NCBI RefSeq assembly: GCF_025195085.2
Contig: NZ_JANAVY020000024.1
Coordinates: forward strand, 1-47,803
DNA from: Vibrio intestinalis
GTDB taxonomy: Bacteria; Pseudomonadota; Gammaproteobacteria; Enterobacterales; Vibrionaceae
Direction of reading: 5' to 3'
Length of the DNA: 47,803 nucleotides
Below, one piece after another: positions 8,317 to 16,029 of this stretch. Below the pieces are notes generated by a model. The model worked only from the letters and a program-made list of their open reading frames with translations. It was not told the origin of the DNA and made no database searches. How positions within the stretch are numbered: position 1 is the first letter of the stretch; every line of letters begins with the position of its first letter. The position numbers and the translations under genes were made by a program.

Positions 8317-10329
8317 ATGAATATCAAATACATTAGCTTGCTGTTGCCGATTATCACCTTAGCTGGGTGTGGCGGTAGCGATGGCGGCACAGCTGGCCCA
8401 GTTACCCAAGAAGAGTTAGCTAATCTTATCTCTAGCGGCAATCTTGAAGCGATTGAAAGCGCTGACACTTCACAAATCACCGACATATCTGGTTTGTTCG
8501 CAGGATCCGATTTAAACCCAGACCTATCGGGTTGGGACACCTCAAACGTAGTTGACATGAGTAGTATGTTTGCTGGTGCGACTAATTTTGATGGCGACCT
8601 ATCTAGCTGGGATACTTCTAGCGTAACTGACATGAGTGGCATGTTTGCCGGCGCTCATAAATTTGATGGTGTGGCCGATGCTGATTTGGCATCCGCTAAT
8701 TCGGCATCAACCTACTCTACCAGTAATCCCGACGCTTGCTCACTCTCTGAGTGGGATGTCACCAGTGTTACTGATATGAGCAACATGTTCGCTAATGCTA
8801 ACCGATTTAACTGTGATCTCTACGGATGGGATACCGGTAGCGTGACCAATATGGAGCGTATGTTCTACAAAGCGCTTAAATTTAACCAGCCAGTTAGCCA
8901 CTTTGATATGAGCAGGGTGCAAACCATCAAAGAGATGTTCACTGGTGCAGAGCGGTTTGACCAAGACCTAACCACTTGGGATACCTCAATAGATCCTACG
9001 ATAGATGACAGTGCCTATGTCTCAGGCACCGCAATTGTTGATGTAAGCAAACTCGCTACGACGAAACACCAGGGGTTGTATCAAAACATTATTACTGCCC
9101 GTGTGTGCGATGATGAATACAATTGTGGCGCTGACTGGAGCTTTCTTGGTCATTATGATGGTTCCACGCTCACTTCCACCGCCTACCTCTTCGCAGATGC
9201 ATTTTACTTTGACCAAGATGTCTCAGAATGGAAAACAGCTAAAATCACCAACATGGAGCGTATGTTTTATGAGGCATCGAGCTTCAATTGGGATATTTCT
9301 GGATGGGACATGTCAATGGTCACAAGCATCAAAGAGATGCTGACTGGAGCATGGGGTTTCAACCAAAACCTAACTGATTGGAATAAGACGATTTCTGCCA
9401 CCATTGATGATAGCGCCTATATTTCAGGCACGGGCATTGCTGACTCAAACTATCTACCTGGCACTAAACACCGTGAGCTATACGCGGCAATTATTGATGC
9501 ACAAATGAGTGGCGATTGGACCTTTGTTAAAGGTTATGATGTGAGCGAGCTTACATCAATGGCCTATATGTTCGATTCGTATATAAATACTAGTGACTTC
9601 AACGGTGATATTTCTGGATGGGATACCAGTCGAGTCACAAATATGAGTATGATGTTTTTCTTTGCTACTATTTTCAACGGTGATATTTCTGCTTGGGACA
9701 CCAGCAACGTGACGGATATGAGTGGCATGTTCTACGGGGCGATGGCATTTGACCGGCCACTTGATTTGGATACCAGCCAAGTGACTAATATGAGCATGAT
9801 GTTTTATGACGCTCTTGCATTTAATGGTGATATTTCTAACTGGGATACAAGCAACGTGACCAATATGAGTAGAATGTTCCATCGCTTTCCTATGGGGCAG
9901 GCAAGTGCATTTAACGGTGATATTTCTAACTGGGACACTAGTAGTGTGAAGGACATGAGCCAGATGTTTCAAGACGCAGACGTATTTAACCAGCCACTGA
10001 ACTGGGATACCAGCAGCGTGACGGATATGAGTGGAATGTTTGCTGGAGCAGATGCATTTGACCAACCACTGAACTGGGATACCAGCAGCGTGACGGATAT
10101 GAATGGAATGTTTGGCGATGCTATCGCATTTAACCACCCATTCGGTGATAAATGGGATACTAGCAACGTAACTGACATGGAATACATGTTCTATGATGCA
10201 GCCGATTTTGACCAAGATATCTCTGACTGGAATGTGGGGAAGGTAAACAAGTACTCAAACTTCTACACAGGTGCAGGATTTAGCGACCCAGCGAAACAAG
10301 TGCCAGCGAAGTTTTATGTAGCGCCTTAA
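8317..10329 (+). CDS. BspA-like (DUF285) leucine-rich-repeat surface lipoprotein
   Basis: From the ATG at 8317 (Shine-Dalgarno AAGGA), the 670-residue protein has a lipoprotein signal ending in L-A-G-C (C18, followed by Gly, compatible with outer-membrane sorting). The rest is about 16 units of roughly 25 residues of the form W-D-T-S-x-V-T-D-M-S-x-M-F-x-x-A-x-x-F, the DUF285/BspA repeat found in surface proteins of mycoplasmas, Bacteroidetes and some vibrios. Two copies of a less usual module (start about residues 178 and 312, containing T-I-D-D-S-A-Y) interrupt the array. The frame extends further upstream but without signal character. The role is probably surface binding or adhesion; no partner gene is evident. 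It has no operon neighbours and ends at a hairpin. Confidence 0.88.
   Translation: MNIKYISLLLPIITLAGCGGSDGGTAGPVTQEELANLISSGNLEAIESADTSQITDISGLFAGSDLNPDLSGWDTSNVVDMSSMFAGATNFDGDLSSWDTSSVTDMSGMFAGAHKFDGVADADLASANSASTYSTSNPDACSLSEWDVTSVTDMSNMFANANRFNCDLYGWDTGSVTNMERMFYKALKFNQPVSHFDMSRVQTIKEMFTGAERFDQDLTTWDTSIDPTIDDSAYVSGTAIVDVSKLATTKHQGLYQNIITARVCDDEYNCGADWSFLGHYDGSTLTSTAYLFADAFYFDQDVSEWKTAKITNMERMFYEASSFNWDISGWDMSMVTSIKEMLTGAWGFNQNLTDWNKTISATIDDSAYISGTGIADSNYLPGTKHRELYAAIIDAQMSGDWTFVKGYDVSELTSMAYMFDSYINTSDFNGDISGWDTSRVTNMSMMFFFATIFNGDISAWDTSNVTDMSGMFYGAMAFDRPLDLDTSQVTNMSMMFYDALAFNGDISNWDTSNVTNMSRMFHRFPMGQASAFNGDISNWDTSSVKDMSQMFQDADVFNQPLNWDTSSVTDMSGMFAGADAFDQPLNWDTSSVTDMNGMFGDAIAFNHPFGDKWDTSNVTDMEYMFYDAADFDQDISDWNVGKVNKYSNFYTGAGFSDPAKQVPAKFYVAP
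9994..10114 (+). repeat. 72-bp near-identical tandem repeat inside the BspA-like gene
   Basis: A stretch of about 48 bases beginning CCACTGAACTGGG at 9994 recurs almost unchanged at 10066, exactly 72 bp (24 codons) apart, so gain or loss of a unit would keep the frame. Confidence 0.8.
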
Positions 10330-10369
10330 CTTTGCTGATGTCTCGATAAAACGATCACTTAAACACAAC

Positions 10370-10396
10370 AAGAGCCAGCGAAATGCTGGCTCTTTG
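10370..10396. terminator. Terminator after the BspA-like gene
   Basis: Ten-bp stem AAGAGCCAGC (10370-10379) and GCTGGCTCTT (10385-10394) with a 5-nt loop, between the convergent BspA-like and arylesterase genes; usable from both sides. Confidence 0.7.
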
Positions 10397-10444
10397 CGTT
10401 ATTAATTCTGCTATCTGTTTTCGATACTTTTGGCAAAGATAGGG

Positions 10445-10462
10445 CAATTTACAGTGTGAATT
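10445..10462. repeat. 18-bp exact repeat, copy 1 (see 15967-15984)
   Basis: The last codons and stop of the SGNH hydrolase gene plus adjacent bases (CAATTTACAGTGTGAATT) recur exactly, in the same orientation, in the non-coding gap downstream of malT. This may be chance or a small duplication. Confidence 0.6.
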
Positions 10463-11090
10463 TTGATTGCTTGTTGATCATGTCTAACACGGGTTTGGCG
10501 ATTGCATCAGCAAACCGATGGTGATGCTCTGCATGCCAGTGAATCCCCTCTTGTGGGCTTGATTCAGCGGCAAGCGCCGCATTGAAGTAACGCACATCCA
10601 GCTCTGCCGCGCGCACTTGGTAGTGCTTATCGAGTTGCTGGGATTTTTCTGCACCGCCCTCAAAACCGGTTTGGGCAAAACCTACCTCATAGATTGGCGG
10701 AGGGCATACCAGCAGTACGTGCTCACTCGGGCTGGCTGGTTTTGTGTTGTGCAGTGCTTGTTTTACCAGTTGCGCAGCGCCTTGAGAAATCTCTGCAGCG
10801 GTTAAATTGAGCTGGCTTTGTAGATCGTTTGTGCCGAGCATGATGATGACAATATTCGGTTGGTACTTGTCTAAACACGATAAAAAGTCGCCCAAACCGG
10901 ATTGTGGATTATGGATAGACTGGTGAAAACCGGTTGTTCTTCCCGGTAGCCCCTCTTCAATCACTTGCCAGCCTTGTGGCAGTTGTTTAGCAAGCAAAGA
11001 TGTCCAACGTATCGATGTTTGGTAGCGCCCGCCAGAGAGTGGTACGTAACCCCATGTATTGGAGTCGCCAAAGCAGAGTATGGATTTCAT
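10449..11090 (-). CDS. SGNH/GDSL hydrolase, arylesterase-like
   Basis: The protein (213 residues from the ATG at 11090) carries the SGNH blocks: F-G-D-S-N-T-W-G with the nucleophile Ser at the N-terminus, E-G-L-P-G-R-T-T, M-L-G-T-N-D with the block III Asn, and a C-terminal H-W-H-A-E-H-H block with the catalytic His. These resemble arylesterase-like SGNH enzymes, which hydrolyse small acyl or aryl esters. No signal peptide is visible, suggesting a cytoplasmic location. The start is uncertain: in-frame ATG at 11102 and TTG at 11126 are also possible and none has a convincing Shine-Dalgarno. The gene stands alone between hairpins in the block flanked by nfsB repeats. Confidence 0.85.
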   Translation of the reverse strand: MKSILCFGDSNTWGYVPLSGGRYQTSIRWTSLLAKQLPQGWQVIEEGLPGRTTGFHQSIHNPQSGLGDFLSCLDKYQPNIVIIMLGTNDLQSQLNLTAAEISQGAAQLVKQALHNTKPASPSEHVLLVCPPPIYEVGFAQTGFEGGAEKSQQLDKHYQVRAAELDVRYFNAALAAESSPQEGIHWHAEHHHRFADAIAKPVLDMINKQSKFTL

Positions 11091-11167
11091 GGAGTGAATC
11101 ATGGTTGCGATAGTGAGCTGATACAATAAGGTAATTTGCGCTGTATGCCTAGCTCTCGCTCTAGATC

Positions 11168-11192
11168 AAAAAAAGCCCCGATAATGGGGCTT
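11168..11192 (-). terminator. Terminator for the 786-residue lipoprotein gene
   Basis: GCCCC (11175-11179), a GATAAT loop and GGGGC (11186-11190), with a run of seven A on the plus strand that becomes a T run on the minus strand. The motif is nearly identical to the nfsB terminators at 8011 and 13851. Confidence 0.75.
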
Positions 11193-11304
11193 CAAACTAC
11201 TGATTAAGGGGATAGAAATATGGGATATGCATTGTGCTGCAAAAATCTTCCCTCAACATTACGAACTTGAAATGGTAACAAAGAGCTTTAGGCACCATTT
11301 TTGA

Positions 11305-13665
11305 TTATGGATTCGGCGTAAATGTCAGCTCTTGCGTAAATACAGGGGTATCGATGAAAATATTTTGCCCCCAATCCCATGCACTTAAAGTTGCGTTGAT
11401 GGAATCATTAGCGTTGATATCTGTAATCTTAATGACAGCCGAAATCACACGTTCTTCTACATCCCATTCTTTGCCCGTTGCGTTGCAATTGACGTTGAAG
11501 TAGAGATCACCTGCTGGTTCGAAGGTGAGATCTAACGATGCTGAATTTACTGTCGTGATGTAGTCGCGGTAGCCAAAGTCACAGCTAGTGCTATCAGGAA
11601 TATTGAGTTCTTTATTAAATGAAAAACTACCATCTTGTTTAAAGATACTTGATAACAATGCGGTTAGTTTGTCCTTGTCTAATTTTGGCTCTGCGGAGCT
11701 GTCTAAGACAGGTTCTGTAGATATGACATTCCAAGTTATGTTTGAATTAAATACATTACTTGTAAATGCTTTGCGGTGTTCTTGGCTACCGTTGACTTCA
11801 GTTGTCATATCTGTCGCGAATGATGTGCTATTTAAACCGCTGATAGTATATTCAATACTTACGTCTAAAAATGGACTATTTTCATTTGTTGGAGATGTAT
11901 CAGAAGCACCTTCAAAGTGATTTATATCTACTTGAGCTGTAAGCGTTGTGTTGTCAGTGCTCAATTGAATATTCTGATTAATTAATTCAACTTTTTGATT
12001 GTTGTTGAGATAAGGAAGATTCGTTTCGATAAAGTTACCGTTGAATAGCTCTAAATGAGAAACATCCATTAAGTAGTGTTGCTCGCTGATGCTTTTTCCA
12101 TCTCGAGAATCGTAACTACGATGAACAAAACTACTCGTTCTGCTTTTCCAATTGGAAGGGTTTACTTGGTCGAAATAGCGCAGTGAGCTAAGGCCAAAGT
12201 CCAACTCTGGCGTATAGTTACCCCACTGTGGATTATGTTGTTGCTTAAGTTCGGTATTGTCAGTAAAACTGGTATTTGTCTCTACTGAATTGAACACATT
12301 TTTAGGTGGATTTAGGGTGTTAAATGTTTTTGCACTCCAATCTTTTTTCTTGGTGGTAGAGAAAGTTCCGTCTTTCGCGGTAGAGCTTTCACGTTCTTCA
12401 TAGTGGTATGGCTTTTCTAAATTACTTAAAGTCCAATCGTTATAGTCGTCTGTAGGATCACTTGGAGTACTATTGTTTAGCTTGTTAGGGCCAAAGAATT
12501 GGACTTTTTCACTTGATACTGATCGGTTGTCAAATTCATTTTTCTCGAAGAAATCGATACAGTTATTCAGTTTGACAGATTCACCACGTTCAATCTGACT
12601 CAAAGTTTTAGCTAGTTCACCCTCTGGACAGTCATATTTGCGATTATAATCATCCCACCCATGCCAGCCACTTTCGTCATAAACTGTGTAGCCATTGCTT
12701 AGTGTTTTATTGTCGTTAAAGTCCAAGCGACGAATCAATTCTCCAACAAAGTTAAAAGGTTCATGACCAGTAATTGGGCTAGTATTTTGATATGAGGAAT
12801 AATCATATTTCCAAATAGTTTCAATTTGCTGTTGAGTTTCTGTGAGCCATGTTTTCTTCTCTCTGAACCAGTTAAACACTGTAGTTTCAACATCAGAACG
12901 ATCGTCAGGGTTAGCCTTCCAATAAGTTTTTTCAACCTCTGTATAGTCATGGCCGTTTGAGTCTGTACAGTTTTGAATGGTACCTTCGTACTTAACGAAA
13001 ATCAGCTCGCCCAAATGATGGTTATAGCTATATTCGAATCCAACTAATGCTTGACCGGTACAGCCGGGTGCTAAGTTTAAGTTGGCTGTCGCCTCTGCTT
13101 GTAGAGTCAGCTCATCATTAGCCATCTGGGCCGTTTGAATGAGCGATGAATCGTTTTCTTGAATGTAGTTGCTATTTAAATCTTGCACGTTAATTTGCAA
13201 GTTTTCAGCGATAGTGATTTTGGCATCCGCAACTATAGCGTCGGTTGTTTCGACAGGATTGAGAAAACGTACTTCATCGACAATTTTGGTCGTGAGCGGT
13301 GAAACGAGAGTATCTGCTTCTACGAAAGCCGCGTAAGTAACCTCTGCTTGCGTTGCAGATATCGAAGTAGTTGGTGATAAAGGGGTAACTGAAATCGTTG
13401 GTTTCACCAAACTTTGGTATCTATCTTCTGCAATGTTTAACGTATATTGACCATTCACGTCTGTAGTAGTTTTGAATGACTCCTGTGAACATTCAGAGAA
13501 TAGGTCATCGACGAGACATACGGTCGCATTTGCAAGAACATCGTTTGATGATATTGCAGTACCAGAAATAGTAATCTGCGTCTGATTTGGTTCATTTGAT
13601 GTGCTGTCTGAACCGCACCCCGCTAGAGAAAGTGCTATGGCAGAGTAAATAAGAGAATGTTTCAT
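11305..13665 (-). CDS. Unknown large lipoprotein with N-terminal carboxypeptidase-regulatory-like domain
   Basis: The 786-residue protein begins with a lipoprotein signal ending in L-A-G-C (C17). Residues about 31-100 resemble a carboxypeptidase-regulatory-like beta-sandwich (S-G-T-A-I-S-S..., D-V-N-G-Q-Y-T-L-N-I), often seen in adhesins and surface proteins. The remainder is rich in Asn, Ser, Thr, Asp and aromatic residues, with no motif I recognise; a few cysteines (C-P-E-G, N-C-I-D, S-C-D-F, N-C-N-A) could form disulphides. The DNA looks more AT-rich than the flanking mal and nag genes, consistent with acquisition. It stands alone, ending at a terminator, inside the block bracketed by nfsB 3' repeats. 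Confidence 0.72.
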   Translation of the reverse strand: MKHSLIYSAIALSLAGCGSDSTSNEPNQTQITISGTAISSNDVLANATVCLVDDLFSECSQESFKTTTDVNGQYTLNIAEDRYQSLVKPTISVTPLSPTTSISATQAEVTYAAFVEADTLVSPLTTKIVDEVRFLNPVETTDAIVADAKITIAENLQINVQDLNSNYIQENDSSLIQTAQMANDELTLQAEATANLNLAPGCTGQALVGFEYSYNHHLGELIFVKYEGTIQNCTDSNGHDYTEVEKTYWKANPDDRSDVETTVFNWFREKKTWLTETQQQIETIWKYDYSSYQNTSPITGHEPFNFVGELIRRLDFNDNKTLSNGYTVYDESGWHGWDDYNRKYDCPEGELAKTLSQIERGESVKLNNCIDFFEKNEFDNRSVSSEKVQFFGPNKLNNSTPSDPTDDYNDWTLSNLEKPYHYEERESSTAKDGTFSTTKKKDWSAKTFNTLNPPKNVFNSVETNTSFTDNTELKQQHNPQWGNYTPELDFGLSSLRYFDQVNPSNWKSRTSSFVHRSYDSRDGKSISEQHYLMDVSHLELFNGNFIETNLPYLNNNQKVELINQNIQLSTDNTTLTAQVDINHFEGASDTSPTNENSPFLDVSIEYTISGLNSTSFATDMTTEVNGSQEHRKAFTSNVFNSNITWNVISTEPVLDSSAEPKLDKDKLTALLSSIFKQDGSFSFNKELNIPDSTSCDFGYRDYITTVNSASLDLTFEPAGDLYFNVNCNATGKEWDVEERVISAVIKITDINANDSINATLSAWDWGQNIFIDTPVFTQELTFTPNP

Positions 13666-13842
13666 ATCAGTATCTCAAGGAATAAGTTAGGTAGGACTTT
13701 AAACAGAACGTCATGCGCATATTTTGGTGTGAGTCACAAAATTTGGATCGGGTTCAGAGTTTTTGCGTCTTGAGATGATGGATGTGTAAGTTGCGGGGCG
13801 GGTGAGTAAGTAAACAGTTGAAGAGCGATGTCTCTGCGCCAA

Positions 13843-13866
13843 CAAAAAAAGCCCCGATAACGGGGC
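13843..13866 (-). terminator. Terminator of the nitroreductase gene
   Basis: GCCCC (13851-13855), loop GATAA, then GGGGC (13861-13865), with seven A upstream on the plus strand giving a T run on the minus strand, about 30 bp after the nfsB stop. Confidence 0.8.
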
Positions 13867-13940
13867 TTCTCAAAGGCAGTGAATTTGAGTTTTAAATTAA
13901 AGAACCGCTAGGATGTCTTCCATCGCTAGGCGTGCTTTAG
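13844..13940. repeat. nfsB 3'-end direct repeat, right copy
   Basis: This segment, comprising the nitroreductase terminator and last codons, is the intact counterpart of 8008-8104. The two copies are direct repeats (about 97% identical by eye over 90 bases, offset 5,836 bp) enclosing three surface-type or esterase genes. Confidence 0.85.
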
Positions 13941-14553
13941 GTAGGCCGTGGTTGTAGTCTTCACCATCTTTGTGGTAACCCATCGCTAATGCAACGTCAC
14001 ATACGTAACCGTCTAACTCATCTTTGAAAAGCTCACCAAGCAATTCTGAATCAACGCCTTCCATCGTAGTAGAATCAATGCCTAGACGCGCAAGAACGTG
14101 CAGCGTGTTACCTAGCGCAAGGTAAGTTTGTGCTTTAGTCCAGTTGCCGTTGTAACCTGTTTCGTCAGTGTTAGCTTCTGCAAAAGCGTATGCGCCCATG
14201 AACATGTCGTACATATCTGCTGGCAGGTGACCAGAAGAAACTTCAGCGTCCACGCGTTTTGCAAATTTTTCTTTGGTTAGCTTTGGATCGTATGCAAATA
14301 GAATCGTGTGTGATGCTTCTTTTGCATGCGGTTGGTTAAACTGGTGTTTGTTAGCAAAGCTATCGTGGAATTTTTGTTTTGCTTCGTCGCTTTCAATCAC
14401 AATGAATTTCCAAGGCTGTGAGTTGATAGAAGAAGCTGATAAACGGATTGCTTGATAGATAACATCAAGGTCTGCCTGAGGGATACGCTTGGTTGCGTCG
14501 TAGCGTTTAGCAGTGTAACGAGATTCTAGGTCAGCAATAATTGGATGAGTCAT
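13897..14553 (-). CDS. nfsB: Oxygen-insensitive NAD(P)H nitroreductase (NfsB-like)
   Basis: From the ATG at 14553 (AAGGG upstream) this is a 218-residue flavoprotein, essentially the length of E. coli NfsB (217). Family features are visible: S-R-Y-T-A-K-R-Y-D near the N-terminus, L-S-A-S-S-I-N-S-Q-P-W-K-F for FMN binding at about 40-52, and the C-terminal D-V-A-L-A-M-G-Y-H segment. It reduces quinones and nitro compounds using NAD(P)H with FMN. The extended upstream frame (to 14676) reads through the promoter region and is rejected. It lies downstream of an acyltransferase gene on the same strand with a 114-bp gap containing an inverted repeat. A decayed partial copy lies at 8008-8150. Confidence 0.93.
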   Translation of the reverse strand: MTHPIIADLESRYTAKRYDATKRIPQADLDVIYQAIRLSASSINSQPWKFIVIESDEAKQKFHDSFANKHQFNQPHAKEASHTILFAYDPKLTKEKFAKRVDAEVSSGHLPADMYDMFMGAYAFAEANTDETGYNGNWTKAQTYLALGNTLHVLARLGIDSTTMEGVDSELLGELFKDELDGYVCDVALAMGYHKDGEDYNHGLPKARLAMEDILAVL

Positions 14554-14650
14554 TTTCGTACCCTTTATGATTGTTAGATGGCATTTGCCGTTTCGATGCA
14601 GGCATTCTAACGAGCGGGTCTGAAAGGAAAAACTAGCGATTGATTGAAAC

Positions 14651-14673
14651 ATTATCAATGGAATATTGATAAT
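14651..14673. promoter_or_regulatory. Perfect inverted repeat upstream of nfsB, candidate operator
   Basis: ATTATCAAT (14651-14659) and ATTGATAAT (14665-14673) form a 9-bp perfect dyad with a 5-bp centre about 100 bp upstream of the nfsB start. Read on the minus strand it overlaps plausible promoter hexamers (TTGATT, GATAAT). The cognate regulator is not identifiable; its AT-rich GATAAT character also resembles degenerate Fur half-sites. Confidence 0.45.
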
Positions 14674-14711
14674 CAAGCGAAGCCGTACTCCACTTGATTA
14701 TCAGCCTGTAT

Positions 14712-15668
14712 TTAGAGGATAAATTTCACTTTCTTTTGCAACATCATTAATGGTAGAGCGAACAATACCGTCAACAGCGCAGTAATGATTGCTAAGGTAT
14801 TGAGATTGAAATGGAAGAAATGGCCGCTGAACTTAATCCAAAAAGGATGAGTAAAGTAAATGGCGCTCGACAATACGGTGAAAAATGAATGATGAGTACT
14901 CAGTTTACTTGATGCAGCAAGTAAGAAAATTGCCGGACAAACAAGTATCAGAGATGCGATGTTATCAAATCCTTTCGGTTCGAGCGTATAGCGAAAGTAA
15001 TACCAAGATTCGGCAAGCAGAAGGCCAATACCCAAGATGGCCGCCAAGCCAAAATAGTATCGCGGAAGCGCTTGGGCGATGTTAAATCGTCGAATGAGAT
15101 GACCAAGGAAAAAGAACGGAAAACCTAAAAATAGGAAGTTGCGGTGAGTGTGTGAGCTGCTGGCTAATTGAGCTAACAGTGGGTGTTCAAACCAATGGTA
15201 TGCCCCTGCGTATTGAATTGAAACTCCGATACTAAACAATACAAAAGCGACCACTGCACCAAGCTGCGGTTGGTTACGCAGCAAGTAACAAATCACGCCT
15301 GCACCTAACATCGCGGGCAAGTACCAAAGGTGCATGTAGCCAAATAGGCAAATTCTAATCAGGTAGGCGATATAGCCGAGGGTGATCGGCTGCGGGTAGA
15401 GCCAAAAGTAGACGTAAAATAATGTCCAGAATAGATAAAGGATCATGAGTCTTTTTACCCATTTGAACAAGTTTTGCGTCGTGGTTATTTGGCTAAAATA
15501 AAATCCGCCAATTAAAAAGAAAATCGGTACTGCAATACGAAATAGCCCTTGAGTGGTGAGAATGTAGCTGGCTATGTGAGTGTCAGAAAAAATCTTACAG
15601 TGTATTCCAACAACCATTAACGCCAAGATAACCTTGAGGCAGTCCAGTGCGAGATTTCGAGTGTTCAT
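14712..15668 (-). CDS. Acyltransferase-3 family membrane protein
   Basis: The 318-residue protein has about ten hydrophobic helices and the N-terminal acyltransferase-3 signature: a charged first segment (L-D-C-L-K-V) followed by V-V-G-I-H-C with the conserved His. Such enzymes O-acylate sugars or lipids at the inner membrane, as in O-antigen or exopolysaccharide modification. The ATG at 15668 is preferred over that at 15677 because AGGA lies eight bases before it, whereas it abuts the other. The gene sits upstream of nfsB on the same strand; no polysaccharide cluster is nearby, so the substrate is unknown. Confidence 0.82.
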   Translation of the reverse strand: MNTRNLALDCLKVILALMVVGIHCKIFSDTHIASYILTTQGLFRIAVPIFFLIGGFYFSQITTTQNLFKWVKRLMILYLFWTLFYVYFWLYPQPITLGYIAYLIRICLFGYMHLWYLPAMLGAGVICYLLRNQPQLGAVVAFVLFSIGVSIQYAGAYHWFEHPLLAQLASSSHTHRNFLFLGFPFFFLGHLIRRFNIAQALPRYYFGLAAILGIGLLLAESWYYFRYTLEPKGFDNIASLILVCPAIFLLAASSKLSTHHSFFTVLSSAIYFTHPFWIKFSGHFFHFNLNTLAIITALLTVLFALPLMMLQKKVKFIL

Positions 15669-15985
15669 CGAGTCCATCCTGTTCGAAAAATCTCGAATAT
15701 GTCATTGCAATAATCGAGATACAATGGATGGTTTTTTGTACGGTTTTAAGTCCCATTTTTCTATAAACCAATGGCTTATAAGCAATTTAACTTTTATCTA
15801 ATCTGGCGATAGAAAAGCGGATCGATACAAGGTCTTTAGTGCTAGGTTTCTGCTTTGGTAGAAAAGTGAGATGGACGTTGGCAATACCGCTCACTCTAAA
15901 TAATGATTTTTCACAGGTTGTGATTAAGGCGAGCTATTTGATGATTTTCATCAGGCCATGAGCGAACAATTTACAGTGTGAATTG
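15669..15985. other. Non-coding gap between acyltransferase start and malT terminator
   Basis: AT-rich sequence that presumably holds the acyltransferase promoter. An exact 18-bp copy of the SGNH hydrolase 3' end (CAATTTACAGTGTGAATT) is at 15967-15984. I see no RNA gene or convincing ORF. Confidence 0.5.
15967..15984. repeat. 18-bp exact repeat, copy 2 (see 10445-10462)
   Basis: CAATTTACAGTGTGAATT, identical to the 3' end of the SGNH hydrolase gene, directly before the malT terminator stem. The flanks do not match. Confidence 0.6.
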
Positions 15986-16013
15986 AAAAGAGCAGCGCGA
16001 TGGCTGCTCTTTT
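15986..16013. terminator. malT terminator
   Basis: An 11-bp perfect stem AAAAGAGCAGC / GCTGCTCTTTT with a 6-nt loop, 17 bp after the malT stop. Confidence 0.85.
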
Positions 16014-16029
16014 AATCTGATAGATGGGG

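Noticed and set aside
9556..10215. Long open frame (219 codons) antisense to the BspA-like gene
   Set aside because: It mirrors the repeat pattern of the sense gene, has no ribosome site, and is a by-product of the repetitive codons.
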